A DNA stretch of 64,000 nt from Ampullaceana balthica. Its lineage: Eukaryota > Mollusca > Gastropoda > Lymnaeidae. Below, one piece after another: positions 46,650 to 59,860 of this stretch. The translations under genes were made by a program, and so were the position numbers. Below the pieces are notes generated by a model, which searched no databases, had not been told where the DNA came from, and worked only from the letters and a program-made list of their open reading frames with translations. Each line of letters begins with the position of its first letter. The first letter of the stretch is position 1. The stretch is from NCBI GenBank assembly GCA_944989445.1, contig CALYLW010000995.1, positions 103,126 to 167,125 of the forward strand, read 5' to 3'.

Positions 46650-47837
46650 GCATCTTCATCCCTACCCCCAGCCCTCTCTACATTAATGTACACCATTTAC
46701 ATCTTCATCCCTACCCCAGCTCTCCCTACATTACCGTACACCATTTACATCTTCATCCCTACCCCCAGCCCTCTCTACATTAATGTACACCATTTACATC
46801 TTCATCCCTACCCCCAGCCCTCTCTACATTAATGTACACCATTTACATCTTCATCCCTTATACCCCCAGCCCTCTCTACATTAATGTACACCATTTACAT
46901 CTTCATCCCTACCCCCAGACCTCTCTACATTAATGTACACCATTTACATCTTCATCCCTACCCCCAGCCCTCTCTACATTAATGTACACCATTTACATCT
47001 TCATCCCTACCCCCAGCCCTCTCTACATTAATGTACACCATTTACATCTTCATCCCTTATACCCCCAGCCCTCTCTACATTAATGTACACCATTTACATC
47101 TTCATCCCTACCCCCAGCCCTCTCTACATTAATGTACACCATTTACATCTTCCTCCCTACCCCCAGCCCTCTCTACATTACCGTACACCATTTACATCTT
47201 CCTCCCTACCCCCAGCCCTCTCTACATTACCGTACACCATTTACATCTTCCTCCCTACCCCCAGCCCTCTCTACATTACCGTACACCATTTACATCTTCC
47301 TCCCTACCCCCAGCCCTCTCTACATTACCGTACACCATTTACATCTTCATCCCTACCCCCAGCCCTCTCTACATTAATGTACACCATTTACATCTTCATC
47401 CCTTATACCCCCAGCCCTCTCTACATTAATGTACACCATTTACATCTTCATCCCTACCCCCAGCCCTCTCTACATTACCGTACACCATTTACATCTTCCT
47501 CCCTACCCCCAGCCCTCTCTACATTACCGTACACCATTTACATCTTCATCCCTACCCCCAGCCCTCTCTACATTAATGTACACCATTTACATCTTCATCC
47601 CTTATACCCCCAGCCCTCTCTACATTAATGTACACCATTTACATCTTCATCCCTACCCCCAGACCTCTCTACATTAATGTACACCATTTACATCTTCATC
47701 CCTACCCCCAGCCCTCTCTACATTAATGTACACCATTTACATCTTCATCCCTACCCCCAGCCCTCTCTACATTACCGTACACCATTTACATCTTCCTCCC
47801 TACCCCCAGCCCTCTCTACATTACCGTACACCATTTA
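46650..47837 (+). repeat. 49-bp minisatellite with a palindromic core
   Basis: About 24 copies of a unit containing CCATTTACATCTTCATCCCT, ACCCCCAGCCCTCTC and TACATTAATGTA. The last is a perfect 12-bp palindrome, replaced by TACATTACCGTA in a minority of units clustered at 47,170-47,335, 47,470-47,530 and 47,770-47,835. Some units have a CTTATAC addition (52 bp). Multi-unit blocks repeat in order. Frames of 62-181 codons are artefacts. Confidence 0.96.
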
Positions 47838-49746
47838 GAGTGTGCTCAGCAACAGATTCAAATAAAACCGTATCAAATAGAGACAATAACCAGCAAAAGA
47901 CGCGTTTTAACTGAATTTTTATCTTTATTGTTAATATACCCCCACATGTAAAACTGTGTATCAAACGGCATCTATTAGAAGTCGTTGAAAAATCAGTTAC
48001 AATCCTGCTTAAACATTCCATTAAAATACATGTCATTAAGACTGATTTTTCGTGTTGTTTTTGTTTTGTTTTTAACGCAATTTCCCTTGGGAATTGCGTT
48101 TATACATTTGAAATGTCTGTGCACTGCTCGAGCTTGCACATGCAACACCTCCTGAACCATACCAGATAGAGGGTTCGGGTCTTTGCAAATATGCTAAGGA
48201 GGTCCCAAGGATGTGCAACCAACCGCCAAAAAAATACCGAAAAGGTTTACTGGATTTCCTGGAGGAAAAAAAACGAAAAAAATATCAGTATATTGTCAAT
48301 TTCTCGCCAACCATAACATGCATCTATCTGGTTGAAAGAAACACCAAAAAATAGCTTATAATATTTAGAACAATGTTGGAGCAGGAATTTTTGAAAAATC
48401 TGTTTTCATTCGACTCCCGTAATTTTAGCAGCAATTTGTAGAAAGCAAGGGTTTTGTTTAGTTTCAGAATTATTGATTTGAAATGACTTTAATGTCATCT
48501 AGAATGAAAAATAATGAGGTTTTCCCGCTTTGTGGATGCTTATGTTAGAATGTTGCGCGGTGTGCATTATATTGACACATTCTTGGTGTGGTGTAGCGTG
48601 AGGGGATATGACGTCATATTGTGTTTAGTTTCAGAATTAATTACATGTATTTGAATCGAATTTTAATGTAATCTAGAATGATTTACCTTGAATAAAAAAA
48701 ATCAGAAATTAAATGTTTGAAATTGCGTTTAAATACTCATTGGAGTTTTTATTTCTTGTTTTCGTAGAGGAATGATCAATGGGGTAAGTGATCAATTGAA
48801 AGATACACGATATCACTTTTTTGACTATTAGATTTGGCCAGCAATCAATTTTAAATCCAATTTTCTGACATGGATATTTTTTTTCTTTTAATAGCAAAAA
48901 TTAATAGTCTTTAAAAAAAATGTATTCTTTTATTCCTTTTTAAAAAAAATCATTTAAAAAAAAGAATTTGACCATTAAATACTTATTTTAAACATATAAA
49001 GAAATAGTTACAAATGTCAATAATATAGTGGGCTCTTCTCTTCCCTTTCTTTTTATATTTGTTCATTTGTGTGTTGAAATTGTAAGATGTCTTTTCGAGT
49101 GATAGCTCTTGTTACGCAATTAATCTATAATTTTGGTACATATTTTATTTCTTCTCCGTGAGGATTTATATTTTGTCCTGTCAAGTTGGTGAGTGAACAA
49201 TAAATTGTTTACTTTAAAAAAAACACAAAAAACACATTTTGGAAGCATTAATAGATTTCGAAATGGGTACTTGATTTTTAAATTAAACAAAAATCAGAAA
49301 GTTAAAACTGGTAAAACAGAGATGTACTCACCTGGATGTTAATAGCCGTAACAATAAGTGTGCGCTCTATCGTGTGTGTGTGTGTGTGTGTGTTTGCGTC
49401 ATAAAGTCAAAGTCTTCGCGTGATTTGTTTACAGCATAATATAGATTTCGAAAAATTACAATGCATAAACCAAAGACTGAAAAAACAAACCGAATTTATG
49501 GGAACAGTGAGTGAATAAACAAGCAGTTTTATAGGAATTTATTTGGCTTCTGAAAATCAAAGTAGCTTGTGATGTTTGACGGACAAGAGGTGACTTGACC
49601 ATGTACGTAACGGGTGACCAGGGGTTGGCGGGGTCCCATGCAAAGTTTCGGTGGGCAGTCCGTGACGAAAATATTAGGTCCATCCGGTCCACTACCTACC
49701 GGTATTCGCAATGCCCCGTTTTTAAACTCTACAATAAAGCGGCGAA
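47838..49746. other. Intergenic sequence with a 12-bp hairpin
   Basis: At 48,074-48,100 AACGCAATTTCCC and GGGAATTGCGTT form a near-perfect inverted repeat with a 2-base loop. One TGACGTCA at 48,609. A GT-rich tract lies at 49,373-49,392. No gene seen. Confidence 0.5.
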
Positions 49747-49917
49747 TAATACATACGGCCAGTGTTAAGGGGAACTCTAGGATATATACGGGCAGTGTTA
49801 AAGGGAACTCTGGGATATATACGGCCAGTGTTAAAGGGAACTCTGGGATATCTACGGCCAGTGTTAAAGGGAACTCTGGGATATATACGGCCAGTGCTAA
49901 AGGGAACTCTGGGATAC
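49747..49917 (+). repeat. 33-bp minisatellite, 5 copies
   Basis: Unit GGCCAGTGTTAAAGGGAACT plus CTGGGATATATAC, with small changes in the first and fourth copies. The 11-codon period keeps frames open on both strands. Confidence 0.93.
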
Positions 49918-50451
49918 CCCAGTTTCACATGGCCTTGCATTGGTTAAAAAAAAACCCGAACAATTTTGTCAAATGAAGCAAAGGTTTTGGGACGATCGGG
50001 ATCCGACGTGCCGGACTCTGTGGTTGAGGTCGTTAGCCGGGGGGGGGGCTTTGAGAATCGAAAGTTGGGAAAGGGTTTGACACCTACTTAAACTGCCACT
50101 TGGCGCAACGGTACGATCACAGCTGTGAGAGCGTGGGGTAGAGCGAGGTCAGGTGCACTACGTCGGAGATCAATATAACTACCATTTTTATATAGAGATA
50201 TCAATCTATTTTGCGAGCTGTTAAGTAAGGGGACTATGGAGTATTTTATTAGATTTTGCTCTTTACTTTTAGTTTATTCAAAATGAATTTTCAATATTAT
50301 AGTGTTAGTGCGGAATTTGAAGAAGTAAAGTAACAATTTGCATTTTAAAATAATTTTAAAAATAAAATGTGTTTGTTTTCATTATTGCTAGCCACTAAGA
50401 AGCAAACAAAATAGTAACATTTAAATTGAAAAAAAATTACCCTCAAGAAAA
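49918..50451. other. Unannotated intergenic sequence
   Basis: A G-run at 50,039-50,048. No gene or repeat family seen. Confidence 0.55.
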
Positions 50452-50720
50452 TATCATCATCATCATCATCATCATCAGTCCCGTGACCGTTGCGGTCGTT
50501 GTGGGGATCGCATGGACACATCAACGGACATCGATCTCCACATATGCCTATTTTGAGCGGCGGCCAATAATTCATGCAATTTCATCCCTGTCCATTCCTT
50601 TATTTTGTCAAGCCAACTTTTCCGTTGTCGACATCTTCGCCGGCCCCCTTCTACAGTGCCTTGAAGGATAATTTTTGTCAGGGTATCATGACCGAACCAT
50701 GCCATCTTATGTCTCTTAAT
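50452..50720 (-). pseudogene. LINE 3' end with C-terminal coding tail and (TGA)n
   Basis: Minus-strand reading from about 50,720: IKRHKMAWFGHD, then ILQGTVEGGRRRCRQRKSW, DKIKEWTGMKLHELLAAA and SPQRPQRSRD, stop at 50,475. This is the very common C-terminal tail of an animal LINE reverse transcriptase family, in which a WFGH, an ILQGxxEGxRxRGRQxKxW and an IKEW motif follow in that order. After the stop comes a TGA repeat (50,452-50,474), the simple-repeat 3' tail used by RTE-like elements. The copy is strongly 5'-truncated and was probably dead on arrival. Confidence 0.85.
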
Positions 50721-52106
50721 TGTTGTTATGATGGTTTCTTCAAGAAAATATACATAAGGATAAATGATCACTTTCACTCTCTGTCTTTGAAGTTAAAATA
50801 TTCGATTTGCACTGACTCTAAACTAAAATATGCTGTTTTTCTGAACAGACTAATTTCTGAAAATATCCTTCGTCCAAAGGTTAAACAACAAAAGCAACAA
50901 TAATACGAAAGAACTAAAATTCCAGAATACTTATAGTTTGATCGTATCTTCAACATACTTTTTTAATTAGCTACTTAATGATAGAGGAGTTTAGTTTTTG
51001 CGTACCATAACATACATTTTTTTCCAAGTGCTATCCACTTTAATTAACATAGATTGATTTGTTTCTGCGGAGAAGAATCAAGACTTTGTCCTCACTCTCT
51101 GACGTAGTCGCTAGAATCCGTACACTTCTTTCGACAGAACGACTACAGCGCTATTCAGTCTGATCCAATTTGACCGATGACGGATATTTTTGTAAGACAC
51201 AGTCCCGCAAATCTAACCAAACTCTAGCTAGACTTTGGCTGTCTTCTCTTTAAAACCCTCCCAAAAATGTCACATACCTCCAGTACCCGCCACCCTACCC
51301 CCATCCCGCCCGTATCCACCTCCAACATCACCAACAGGTGGTTGCCCTGAAGTACATGTTTGCATCCCACGACACATCCAGCCCCCAACCCCCTCCACCC
51401 CTCTCCCTTTACGCCAGTATCCCAAACCCACCAGCCACATTTTTTATAATTGACCACAGCGTTCTGATTACAGGGGGCGATAAGCCAGGCATTCACAAAC
51501 TGTCCCCTGGCCCGACTTTGAAATGCTAATCTAAGGGACGTAAACCCGTGACACCTTGCCAGTCTCCGAGGCTCCATATAATTATCAGATGCCCAGGGGC
51601 TCTCAAACCACGGAGTCAGCCGCCAACATAAAATAAATCAATGTACAACTGTTAGGTTAATATCAATCGGATTGTTTGTTTTTAATTCATCCAAATTATT
51701 TTCAATAGCCACCACCATCGCCTAAATTATATTTACAATCTTTAGTCCCTTTTGTGTTTTCACTTTCTTATGTGGGATATCCTTTGCAGTTTGTGTTATC
51801 CGGATTTAATGACCTAATACAATAGGTAGTCATGTTGAGACGCCAAAACCTTATTATTATACGATAAAGATATACGAAAAAAAATAGTTTGGTTTCAGTG
51901 GGAACTAATTACCTTACAGACAAAACTTTTAATTGTTGAGCTGAAGGTCTTCACCACTTCCCCTCCCTTAGCTTTAAGGTGCGGCCTATATTTAAATCTC
52001 CAGCAGCCTCATTACTTGGCAGCGAAGTGGCATGGTGGACCCTCTGCCAACTTACAATGCTCCCACCCGTCGGCTCATTCAGAGCATAACTTATCTTTAG
52101 AAATTT
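50721..52106. other. Unannotated intergenic sequence
   Basis: C-rich, frame-rich patch at 51,240-51,440 without a known domain. CAGGGGCTCTCAAAC at 51,592 is a possible lone hAT end. Confidence 0.5.
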
Positions 52107-52891
52107 TAGGGCTGTTAACGAGTAATTAAAATTTAATGGTTAACTTTTGACAAATTAACGATTAATTAATCGTTAATTTCGATTAGAGCCAAAAATTAAA
52201 ATTTATGATGTCATAAGTAACATTTATTAAACGTTCTTGTTGAAAATCTAAATAACACTGGAATGACTCCTTTATATGTCATCTTTTAACCAACCACGCA
52301 AAAAGGACAAGTGTGTTGACGTTATTTGGTTCAAGTGATGATCGGGTCTAATTGACAATATAACCAGCCTATCTGAACAATGATTCACATGGAATTGAGG
52401 TAACTGGTATGCAACAATTGGTCTTGGCAAGGAATGACATTATCGGATATCGGTGTTCATTAAGTCTCCACCATTCTAGAGGGTTAATTGATTCAGGAAC
52501 TTTCAACTCCATTTTGTAACGCAGTAATTCATCAGAAGAGCTGTCGTCATTTTCTGTCTCTGAGTCAGAATCCATTGCTGCCATTAGCTTAATACGCTTT
52601 TCATTTGGTTTGATAAGTAGGTGACGTTTTAGAACCATGGTAGGCAAACTTTATCAACATTTTGAACATTCCCGTCAGTCAATAGTTTAAAAACCAAAAT
52701 GTTCGTGTAATCATCAGGAAATTTGTTACTATTTATCGGCCGCTATTATTATTTTTTTTTACATATTTTTTTTTATATTTTACTTCCAATAATTTGTAAA
52801 TGATGGGTAGATTAATCGTTTAAAAATAATTTAATCGTTACAAATTTTTAACTGTTAATCGAGAAATAAATCATTAATTTCCGCAGCCCTA
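52107..52891 (-). mobile_element. Short hAT element with a decayed transposase end
   Basis: The left end TAGGGCTGTTAACGAG and the complement of the right end, TAGGGCTGCGGAAATTAATG, share an 8-bp terminal repeat followed by TTAA/TAAT-rich subterminal motifs (ATTAATCG at both sides). The flanking octamers AGAAATTT and CATGTTAC do not match, so no target duplication is visible. The single frame inside is a hAT C-terminal domain on the minus strand. At 785 bp this is an internally deleted derivative. Confidence 0.72.
52369..52647 (-). pseudogene. hAT transposase C-terminal fragment with stops
   Basis: The 92-codon reading holds an acidic Ser/Asp-rich stretch (residues 26-40), then PLEWWRLNEHRYPIMSFLAK and CCIPVTSIPCESLFR, the dimerisation region of ZBED-like hAT transposases. 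A TAG at 52,369-52,371 cuts the frame where the family continues; the same frame goes on AGYIVN and meets a second TAG. The protein therefore lacks both the catalytic core and the end of the domain. Confidence 0.85.
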
Positions 52892-54993
52892 CATGTTACT
52901 TTTAAATTTGGTTCTATAGCCATTCAAATCTGTACTTTTTGGCACTGGCTGATATTTCACTCATTGAATTCTAGCGCCCCAGCCATAACTTATTTCTGCA
53001 TTTTGAAGTGCATTAAATAAGAACAAATTTAGATTTTATTTCGCGGTGGAGCTGCAATAAAAATATCAACATTAACCCATTTATCCCCTGCGATGGATAT
53101 TTAGTCCACATATGACATGTCCAATTGATACATTTCCAAAACGACAGTTGCCATTGCCTCCAGCCAAAGGACCACTGGGCTCGACAAGGTACCAGTCCCC
53201 AAAAGGCCCTAACCTGTTATTAAGCCGCTAGATGGCGCAGAACTGGCTCGCCTCCGTCCGTTTCATTACAGACTTAAACCGTGCAGTAGTAAACGGAGAG
53301 CTAGAGGCTATTATCGCGGGTGTGGCCATGGATTGGGTGCTGGATTGTGCACATTAAATACCCGGATTGTGTGGAGGGTTAAACGGGAGGATCTCCCCAG
53401 ACGGCGAAAGCTCGTTCCTATACAGTTGAAGTCATTCAGGGAATCTGGTCTTAGTGACTGAGTCATCTATACAGATGTCATTGGTGACCCTGTGATATGA
53501 AGAAATGTTTCGTTTACTTGTCTTGATGAAAACTTTATGACTGGTATAGACATCCCCTTAGAATGACGTAGATATTGAAACTTGTAAAGTAGGACAACAG
53601 CGTCGGCCTTAGTAAGTAGGCCTTTCGGCGCGTGTCAGTTATGTCGCACCGGGAGTTGTAAATTTATTCCTAAAAAAGTCAATAATTTCAAATTGCGGGG
53701 CTCCATCAAGTTGTTACTTAAGGCGGTTGGTCTATTTGCCACCCGTTAAAATCGCTTCGCCACTGGGGCAATTTGTCTCTGGTTCAAAATCAATTATTTC
53801 CTACATCATACGTTGCATCATAACTTTTTGAAGGAAGAGCCATAAGTCTGTATGCGGGCATTGATGTTGGGCCTGTGTACATCCATCCTGGTACGACATT
53901 CAGTTGTGCCGAGCAGCTTATATCTTGTAGAGCATTCAAAGACGCTCAAAATGTGGATATCATCAGAGATGTCATCATGGCTTAACAATATCTCCAGTGT
54001 CAACATCATACTCGCACCTCACCCTTAATATCAGTTCAGGACATGAATGAATACAATTTTTTTAAAGATCCATGCAAATCAGGTCAGCGTTTACACCATA
54101 CTCCAAGATGTCAGAACTTTCAATAAGTTAAACCTTCCCCCTCCACCCGTCACCAGTCTTGTAAACCGAGACCTCAGGGTTTGACGCACTCATCATCTGC
54201 CATCACCCCCCCTCCCACACACACACCCAATATTTACCAAGATGACTATCTTGTACCGCCCACGGGACTCCCCTTCCTCGGCTGGTTCTCCTAAGCCGAA
54301 CTATTTACCAGTTTATGAAACTCCGCCATGGGGATAGCCACTTCAGAGCCCCGAGTTCGATCACCGCGTCCGAGCCCCGGCCGAACACAAAATGCCATGC
54401 TTATTTGGTCTCTGCCTTCCGCAAACAACGGAGATCCCCGATAACTTCGTTCCCGCTCCCGTATCGGCAGTCTGCCCTGCAGGGTGAAGTAAGATAGAAT
54501 TCGATTGCTTCTTCCTCCACCCCTCCCCCTTTCCTTTACCACTTGACTCGGCGGACCTCTGGGCGAGACATGAGCGCTATGCTGGCCGGATAGAGATTAT
54601 GACATGTAGTCCTTCAATGGGAATATTGACCCGGCCGAATACTGAACAGGTCTGAACGGATGTCATCGGGGCGCTGAGCTTGCGTTTAAGTGTAGGGGAT
54701 ATCAAAAGGATTATTTAACATTACTTTGGGAGGGCAGGGGGCAAATCTCAGATTTAAGAAAAGTCTCGGTATCGTGGTATGTTTACGTCATAATTTAATT
54801 TCAAGCCATGTAGCTTGTAAGAATTAGCTTTGGAAATTTCTGTGTTATGAAAACGAAAATGTCAGATTATTTCTTCATTTCAAGTGCCAACTACGGTTAA
54901 TCATTTACACAATTGAAAAATCGCACGAATCAAAATAACATCGACCGATAATGAGACAGTTTCAAGCAAATAAATCCCTGGTAAAAATCAACC
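52892..54993. other. Unannotated intergenic sequence
   Basis: No gene seen. At 54,310-54,400 the minus strand has a GATCGAACTC word that could be a B box, without a supporting A box. C-rich tracts at 54,205-54,225. Confidence 0.5.
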
Positions 54994-55180
54994 ATGAAGG
55001 GTGCACGTTTTGCCGAGCGTTCGACTAACGATCCAATAGTCCCGGGTTCAATTCCTGGGGGAGGCTTGGATTCCCCCCCCCCATGTTCTTTAATGTGTCC
55101 CTGAGTCTATCCACTCCTGGTGAGTACTTGACATTGGTTGGGTTAAAGAAAGTAAAGGCGGCTTGGCATTTTGCTAGCCA
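54994..55180 (+). mobile_element. tRNA-derived SINE, copy 2
   Basis: The head has an A-box-like TTTTGCCGAGCG and a good B box (GGGTTCAATTCC, 55,044-55,055). After a C-run the body CCCTGAGTCTATCC, GTGAGTACTTGACATTGG and AGTAAAGGCGGCTTGG follows. The body matches the family block in the SINE at 42-235, and the order of head and body is that of a classical tRNA-headed SINE. The 3' end is unclear. Confidence 0.65.
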
Positions 55181-55438
55181 CGCAATTACTATTTCTATTT
55201 CCCCTTTATTTTTACACCACAGAAGTATTAAATCAACAAGATTTAACTTGCTTGAAGAAAAGATAAATATCGCGCACCAAATGAGTTTGAGATATTCATA
55301 GAGTGTTGCAGAGAATTCAGTCAGTCAGTGATGATAATTATTATAACCAATCCTGGTCTTACAGCTAACTTCTTTTCTACAAACTACTGCTGCTGACACT
55401 AGTTTAAATCCTGGTCTTTGTCTCTGTCTTCTTTTTTT

Positions 55439-55440
55439 CA

Positions 55441-55522
<82 letters not shown>
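55439..55522 (+). repeat. (CT)n microsatellite
   Basis: About 40 dinucleotide units with a few TT interruptions. Confidence 0.95.
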
Positions 55523-55524
<2 letters not shown>

Positions 55525-56422
55525 TCACCCTCTCTCTCACTCATTTCTTAAAGCAGATAAGGAGGAATTAAGTACAAATAAATAGAAAATATAGCTTCCT
55601 CTCAGTACAATAGTTATGGACCCATCTACTAACAACTCCTTTCAAACTGCCTCAATATGATGACCTTCTTATATGTTGTTATTTGAACAGAAATCAAAAT
55701 GCATTGCTCAATTTCAGCAGCATGCTTTACAAATCTCCATCTTAAGCTACACTTATCTTCTCCCAAAAGTGGTTTATTCGAGTTCATTTTACGCACATGA
55801 AACAAAACTCCATTTTTTTCCAAATATTCAAACATCTGCTTATGTTTTCTTCACACTTGTACAAAATGATTTGTATACATGCATGGTGTTTTTGTTTACC
55901 TTTGGCCTATTTCCACAAGTCTTGTGACGGCTTTACTCAACACGTCGGGATATGGTATGGTCCGTCCAATGAGAAGTGTCAGCACTGGCTCGAACTGCCG
56001 GTTTTTCTATTTCGCTAACCGACAGATGGTGCGCAAATTGGTGCCGAGGGGTAACGGTGCGGGAGAAATCGTCAGCTGGGGACAAATTGATACATCGGTC
56101 ACCAGGGGCGTCGGGTTAGGACAGGGGCTAGCTGGTTAGAATACTTGACATTCGAGGGCACCAGGTTAAGAAGGTGTAATATAAGGCCAGGTGGGGGACC
56201 TGGGTATTCCAATAGACCAACAGAGGCATAGGATAAGGACAGTGAAGTTGACCCGATGGGGCGTATGTTAAGGACAGTGCTATTGATTTATCATAGTAGG
56301 AAAACACAAACAAAATATGTAGTGGTCATACTGATGAAACGGTTAAACGCTTCTGGCGGTATGCTCAATCGTACAATTATCGTATTGATAATTATACAAC
56401 AAACATTGCGATGTTTTTTTTA
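55523..56422. other. Unannotated intergenic sequence
   Basis: Frames at 55,673, 55,797 and 55,879 show no known domain. Irregular AGGACAG words at 56,115-56,280. Confidence 0.5.
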
Positions 56423-56623
56423 AAGGTGCTACAAACATAAAATTACCTCATGCTAAAAGGTGCTACAAACATAAAATCACATCATGCTAAAAGGTGCTAC
56501 AAACATAAAATGACCTCATGCTAAAAGGTGCTACAAACATAAAATCACCTCATGCTAAAAGGTGCTACAAACATAAAATCACCTCATGCTAAAAGGTGCT
56601 ACAAACATAAAATCACCTCATGC
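56423..56623 (+). repeat. 33-bp minisatellite, 6 copies
   Basis: Unit AAAGGTGCTACAAACATAAA plus ATCACCTCATGCT; units 1-3 carry single changes (TTACC, CACATC, TGACC). Confidence 0.95.
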
Positions 56624-57672
56624 TAAATAAATCAAGGTTAAACGCTTTTCTACAAATAATTAACCATTATATATTTTTTTAAATTCCTTGGTGCGACTGT
56701 GCTTTGGGAAATTCTTGTAATAATGTTATATCCTTTACCTGCAAATAAAGGCTGGTTAAATGCTCATGGTTGTGAGAGAAGGTTGATCTGAGTGTGTGCC
56801 AGCCTCCATAAGTGGGAAGTTTTGTGTGTTTTTTTCTCTCTTTATATAGATAAACAGGATTGTCATACAAGTAAACCTGGAAGTGTTACGTCTTGTCAGG
56901 CCTACTAATACCCTGTTTTTATATTATAAATTTACCTATTTAAAAGCCTGATTTCAGTCTCACTCCCATTACTTTAAATGGAACCCACCAGGGTAGTTAC
57001 AATACCATTAATTTTCAGTTAGATATTGACCATAAAATATAAGATAACGCCTATTTTATAATTACTGTATGGTAAGTCTACTCCATCAAAAGAAGGAACT
57101 CTCAAATCTGTAGTAAATATACACCGTGCATACTTGAACTATTTTTTAGTAACCTCATCAAAATATTTAAAAACTCGTATAAAAATCCCGTGCTTTTCAA
57201 AATCATCCCACAGTAACTCACTACCACCGCATGTTTAGGACAGGGACCAGAGATAAAAAGTCTCTCATATCTCAGGGACCGTCTTCTCCGGGTCTCTGTC
57301 AAGCTAAAGTCAACATTATTTCACCAAATCAATAATGAGCCTCACCACTTCATTAAGGTTCAAACCCGTGTCACAACCAGTTATTGACTGAGCCCCTTCG
57401 GTGGGACAATCTCTCATTCTACCAAGTTACTTGTCTCAGATCTTCGGGAACGGTCCCCTTTATGCCAGGGGCGCCGAAGGCAATTACGGGCTCCCTTCAG
57501 CGCCCCATCTCCACCCACTCTCTGTTTAAACCCTTAGCATCTCATCTGGCGACACAATGAGAATTTGAAGGAGGAGGAGAAAAATGAAGTGAGTTTAGAG
57601 ATTTAAAGAGAGGAGGAGTCTGAAATGGAAAGCCGGGCGTGCGGCTCTGGGCAAGGAGACAAAGCGGGGAAG
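56624..57672. other. Intergenic sequence with a weak tRNA-like stretch
   Basis: On the minus strand at 57,355-57,425, GGCTCAGTCAATAACTGG and GGGTTTGAACC have A-box and B-box character, possibly a decayed SINE head. No gene seen. Confidence 0.4.
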
Positions 57673-57691
57673 ACGAAATATAGATAGATAG

Positions 57692-57757
<66 letters not shown>

Positions 57758-57781
57758 GGAGAGAGAGAGAGAGAGAGAGAT

Positions 57782-57814
<33 letters not shown>

Positions 57815-57885
57815 TAGAGAGAGAGAGATAGAGAGAGAGAGAGATATATATATATATAGAGAGAGAGAGAGAGGGGGGGGAAGTG
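57673..57885 (+). repeat. Compound (GATA)/(GA)n microsatellite
   Basis: GATA units pass into GA tracts broken by GATA at intervals, then a short TA tract (57,844-57,857). Confidence 0.93.
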
Positions 57886-58143
57886 AGGTGAGATGCGGTT
57901 AGGATGCAGAGATAGAAGCCTCTCAATAGCCCAAGTGAAATAAACGCTATAAAAGAAAAGAGAGATATAATAATATTAAGGGCAGGGCAGATACAGTCAG
58001 AGAGATAGAGTGCTACAGAGGCACTGTTCAGAAAGACTTATTTCAGAGAGAGACAGAACTAATAGAGAGAAGATGGTCGACATTTTAGTTATATAAAATA
58101 AATTCGCGTTCACACTCATGACTTCGTTGAATTTTATAATTTT

Positions 58144-58708
<565 letters not shown>

Positions 58709-58871
58709 ATTTAATGTTAACAATCAAATAATTTTTCCGCTTATTTTAAACGGTTCGGAAATTAATCATTTAATTTACGTGGTGAATTGAAGACATTTTC
58801 TTCTGTTTGAATAATTTTATTGCCTAGAGAAAAAACAACAACAACCCACAGGACAGAAGGCATCCGATTTT

Positions 58872-59448
58872 TAAATCCCTTATATTAACTTCATCGCAGT
58901 CTCTCTCTCTCTCTGTCGTTCTGTCGTCATCTCTCTCTGTCGTGATCTCTGTCTGTCTTGGGCGGGCGGAAAAACAAAAGTAAAAAATTACCCACTTCCG
59001 TGATCCGATCAAGCTGAAATTTGGCACACGGACCCGTCTCACCTAACAATGCATGGTATCAAAATTTCAGATCGATCGAACGTACCGTAATTAAATTAAT
59101 GCATTTTTAGTTTATCTTTCTATAACGTATGCAATTCAAATTCACTGTTTGTTATTGTTTTTTTCCACGTGAGAGTTTGAGTTGACGCTTTGACGCGACC
59201 CATCGAAGTACCGGCGTGCTTTTGTTTACATTTTACGTGTCAAGCTGAGCTCGGTCAAGCGATCGGTGACCAGACTTTTCATCTCTCCCCCTAGCCACCC
59301 CCCCCCCAGGGTTATGAAGCAAAGTTGAGTTAAGACAGATTCAGTCTGTAAATGTTTGTCGCGTTTGAAAATAATCAATACTGTTAGTTATATCTCATAT
59401 ATAAGGGATTTATAGTCAAAAACTATGTTTTTACGCGTTTGTTTTATT
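58872..59448 (+). mobile_element. AAATCCC-family element C2
   Basis: Same landmarks as C1: 5' block, a CT/TCTG microsatellite (58,901-58,960), a GGGCGGGCGGAAAAAC motif shared with A1 and A2, the core ATTTCAGATCGATCGAACG, the 3' block and a hairpin with loop TAT. Its tail abuts the foldback-family element at 59,449 without a gap. Confidence 0.75.
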
Positions 59449-59860
59449 AACACGTTTTTATTACCTTGCTCTCGTTCCTGTCTGTCTGTCTGTCTGTACA
59501 CAAAATTTCAAATTTTCCAACGTAAAATTAAACGAGGTACTTACAGGTAAAACAAAAAAGATTTTAAAAAACATGTTTTTATAAGTGGACTAAAAAGAAG
59601 AAAATAATTTAAAACTTATAAGTTCAAGTACTTTGATTTAATATGACTAAAACGTGGGGCGGGTGCTTATGAGGTTTTACATATGCAGTTCCCTCATTCT
59701 CTCACTTATATAGATTTCTCTTTTGCCTTCTAAATTATAAATCTTTAATTTTTATACCAAACACCCGCCCAACGTTTTTAGTCATATTAAATCAAAGTAC
59801 TAGAAGTTTTAAATTATTTACGTCTGTTTAGTCCACTTATAGAAACGTGTTAAAAAATTT
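59449..59860 (+). mobile_element. Foldback-type element, family F, copy 1
   Basis: Opens with ACACGTTTTTATTACCTTGC and a (TCTG)n tract. Two arms of about 90 bp then form an inverted repeat: 59,571-59,665 (TTTTTATAAGTGGACTAAAA ... GGGGCGGGTG) against 59,762-59,850. The loop is about 96 bp. Arm divergence is mild, with a few substitutions and a lost block near the centre of the right arm. Confidence 0.75.

Noticed and set aside
47083..47628. 181-codon frame, the longest in the window
   Set aside because: It lies entirely within the 49-bp minisatellite and has no non-repeat residues.
49456..49711. Minus-strand frames over 49.45-49.71 kb
   Set aside because: Two overlapping frames without domain features. 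I could not connect them to any transposon or gene family.
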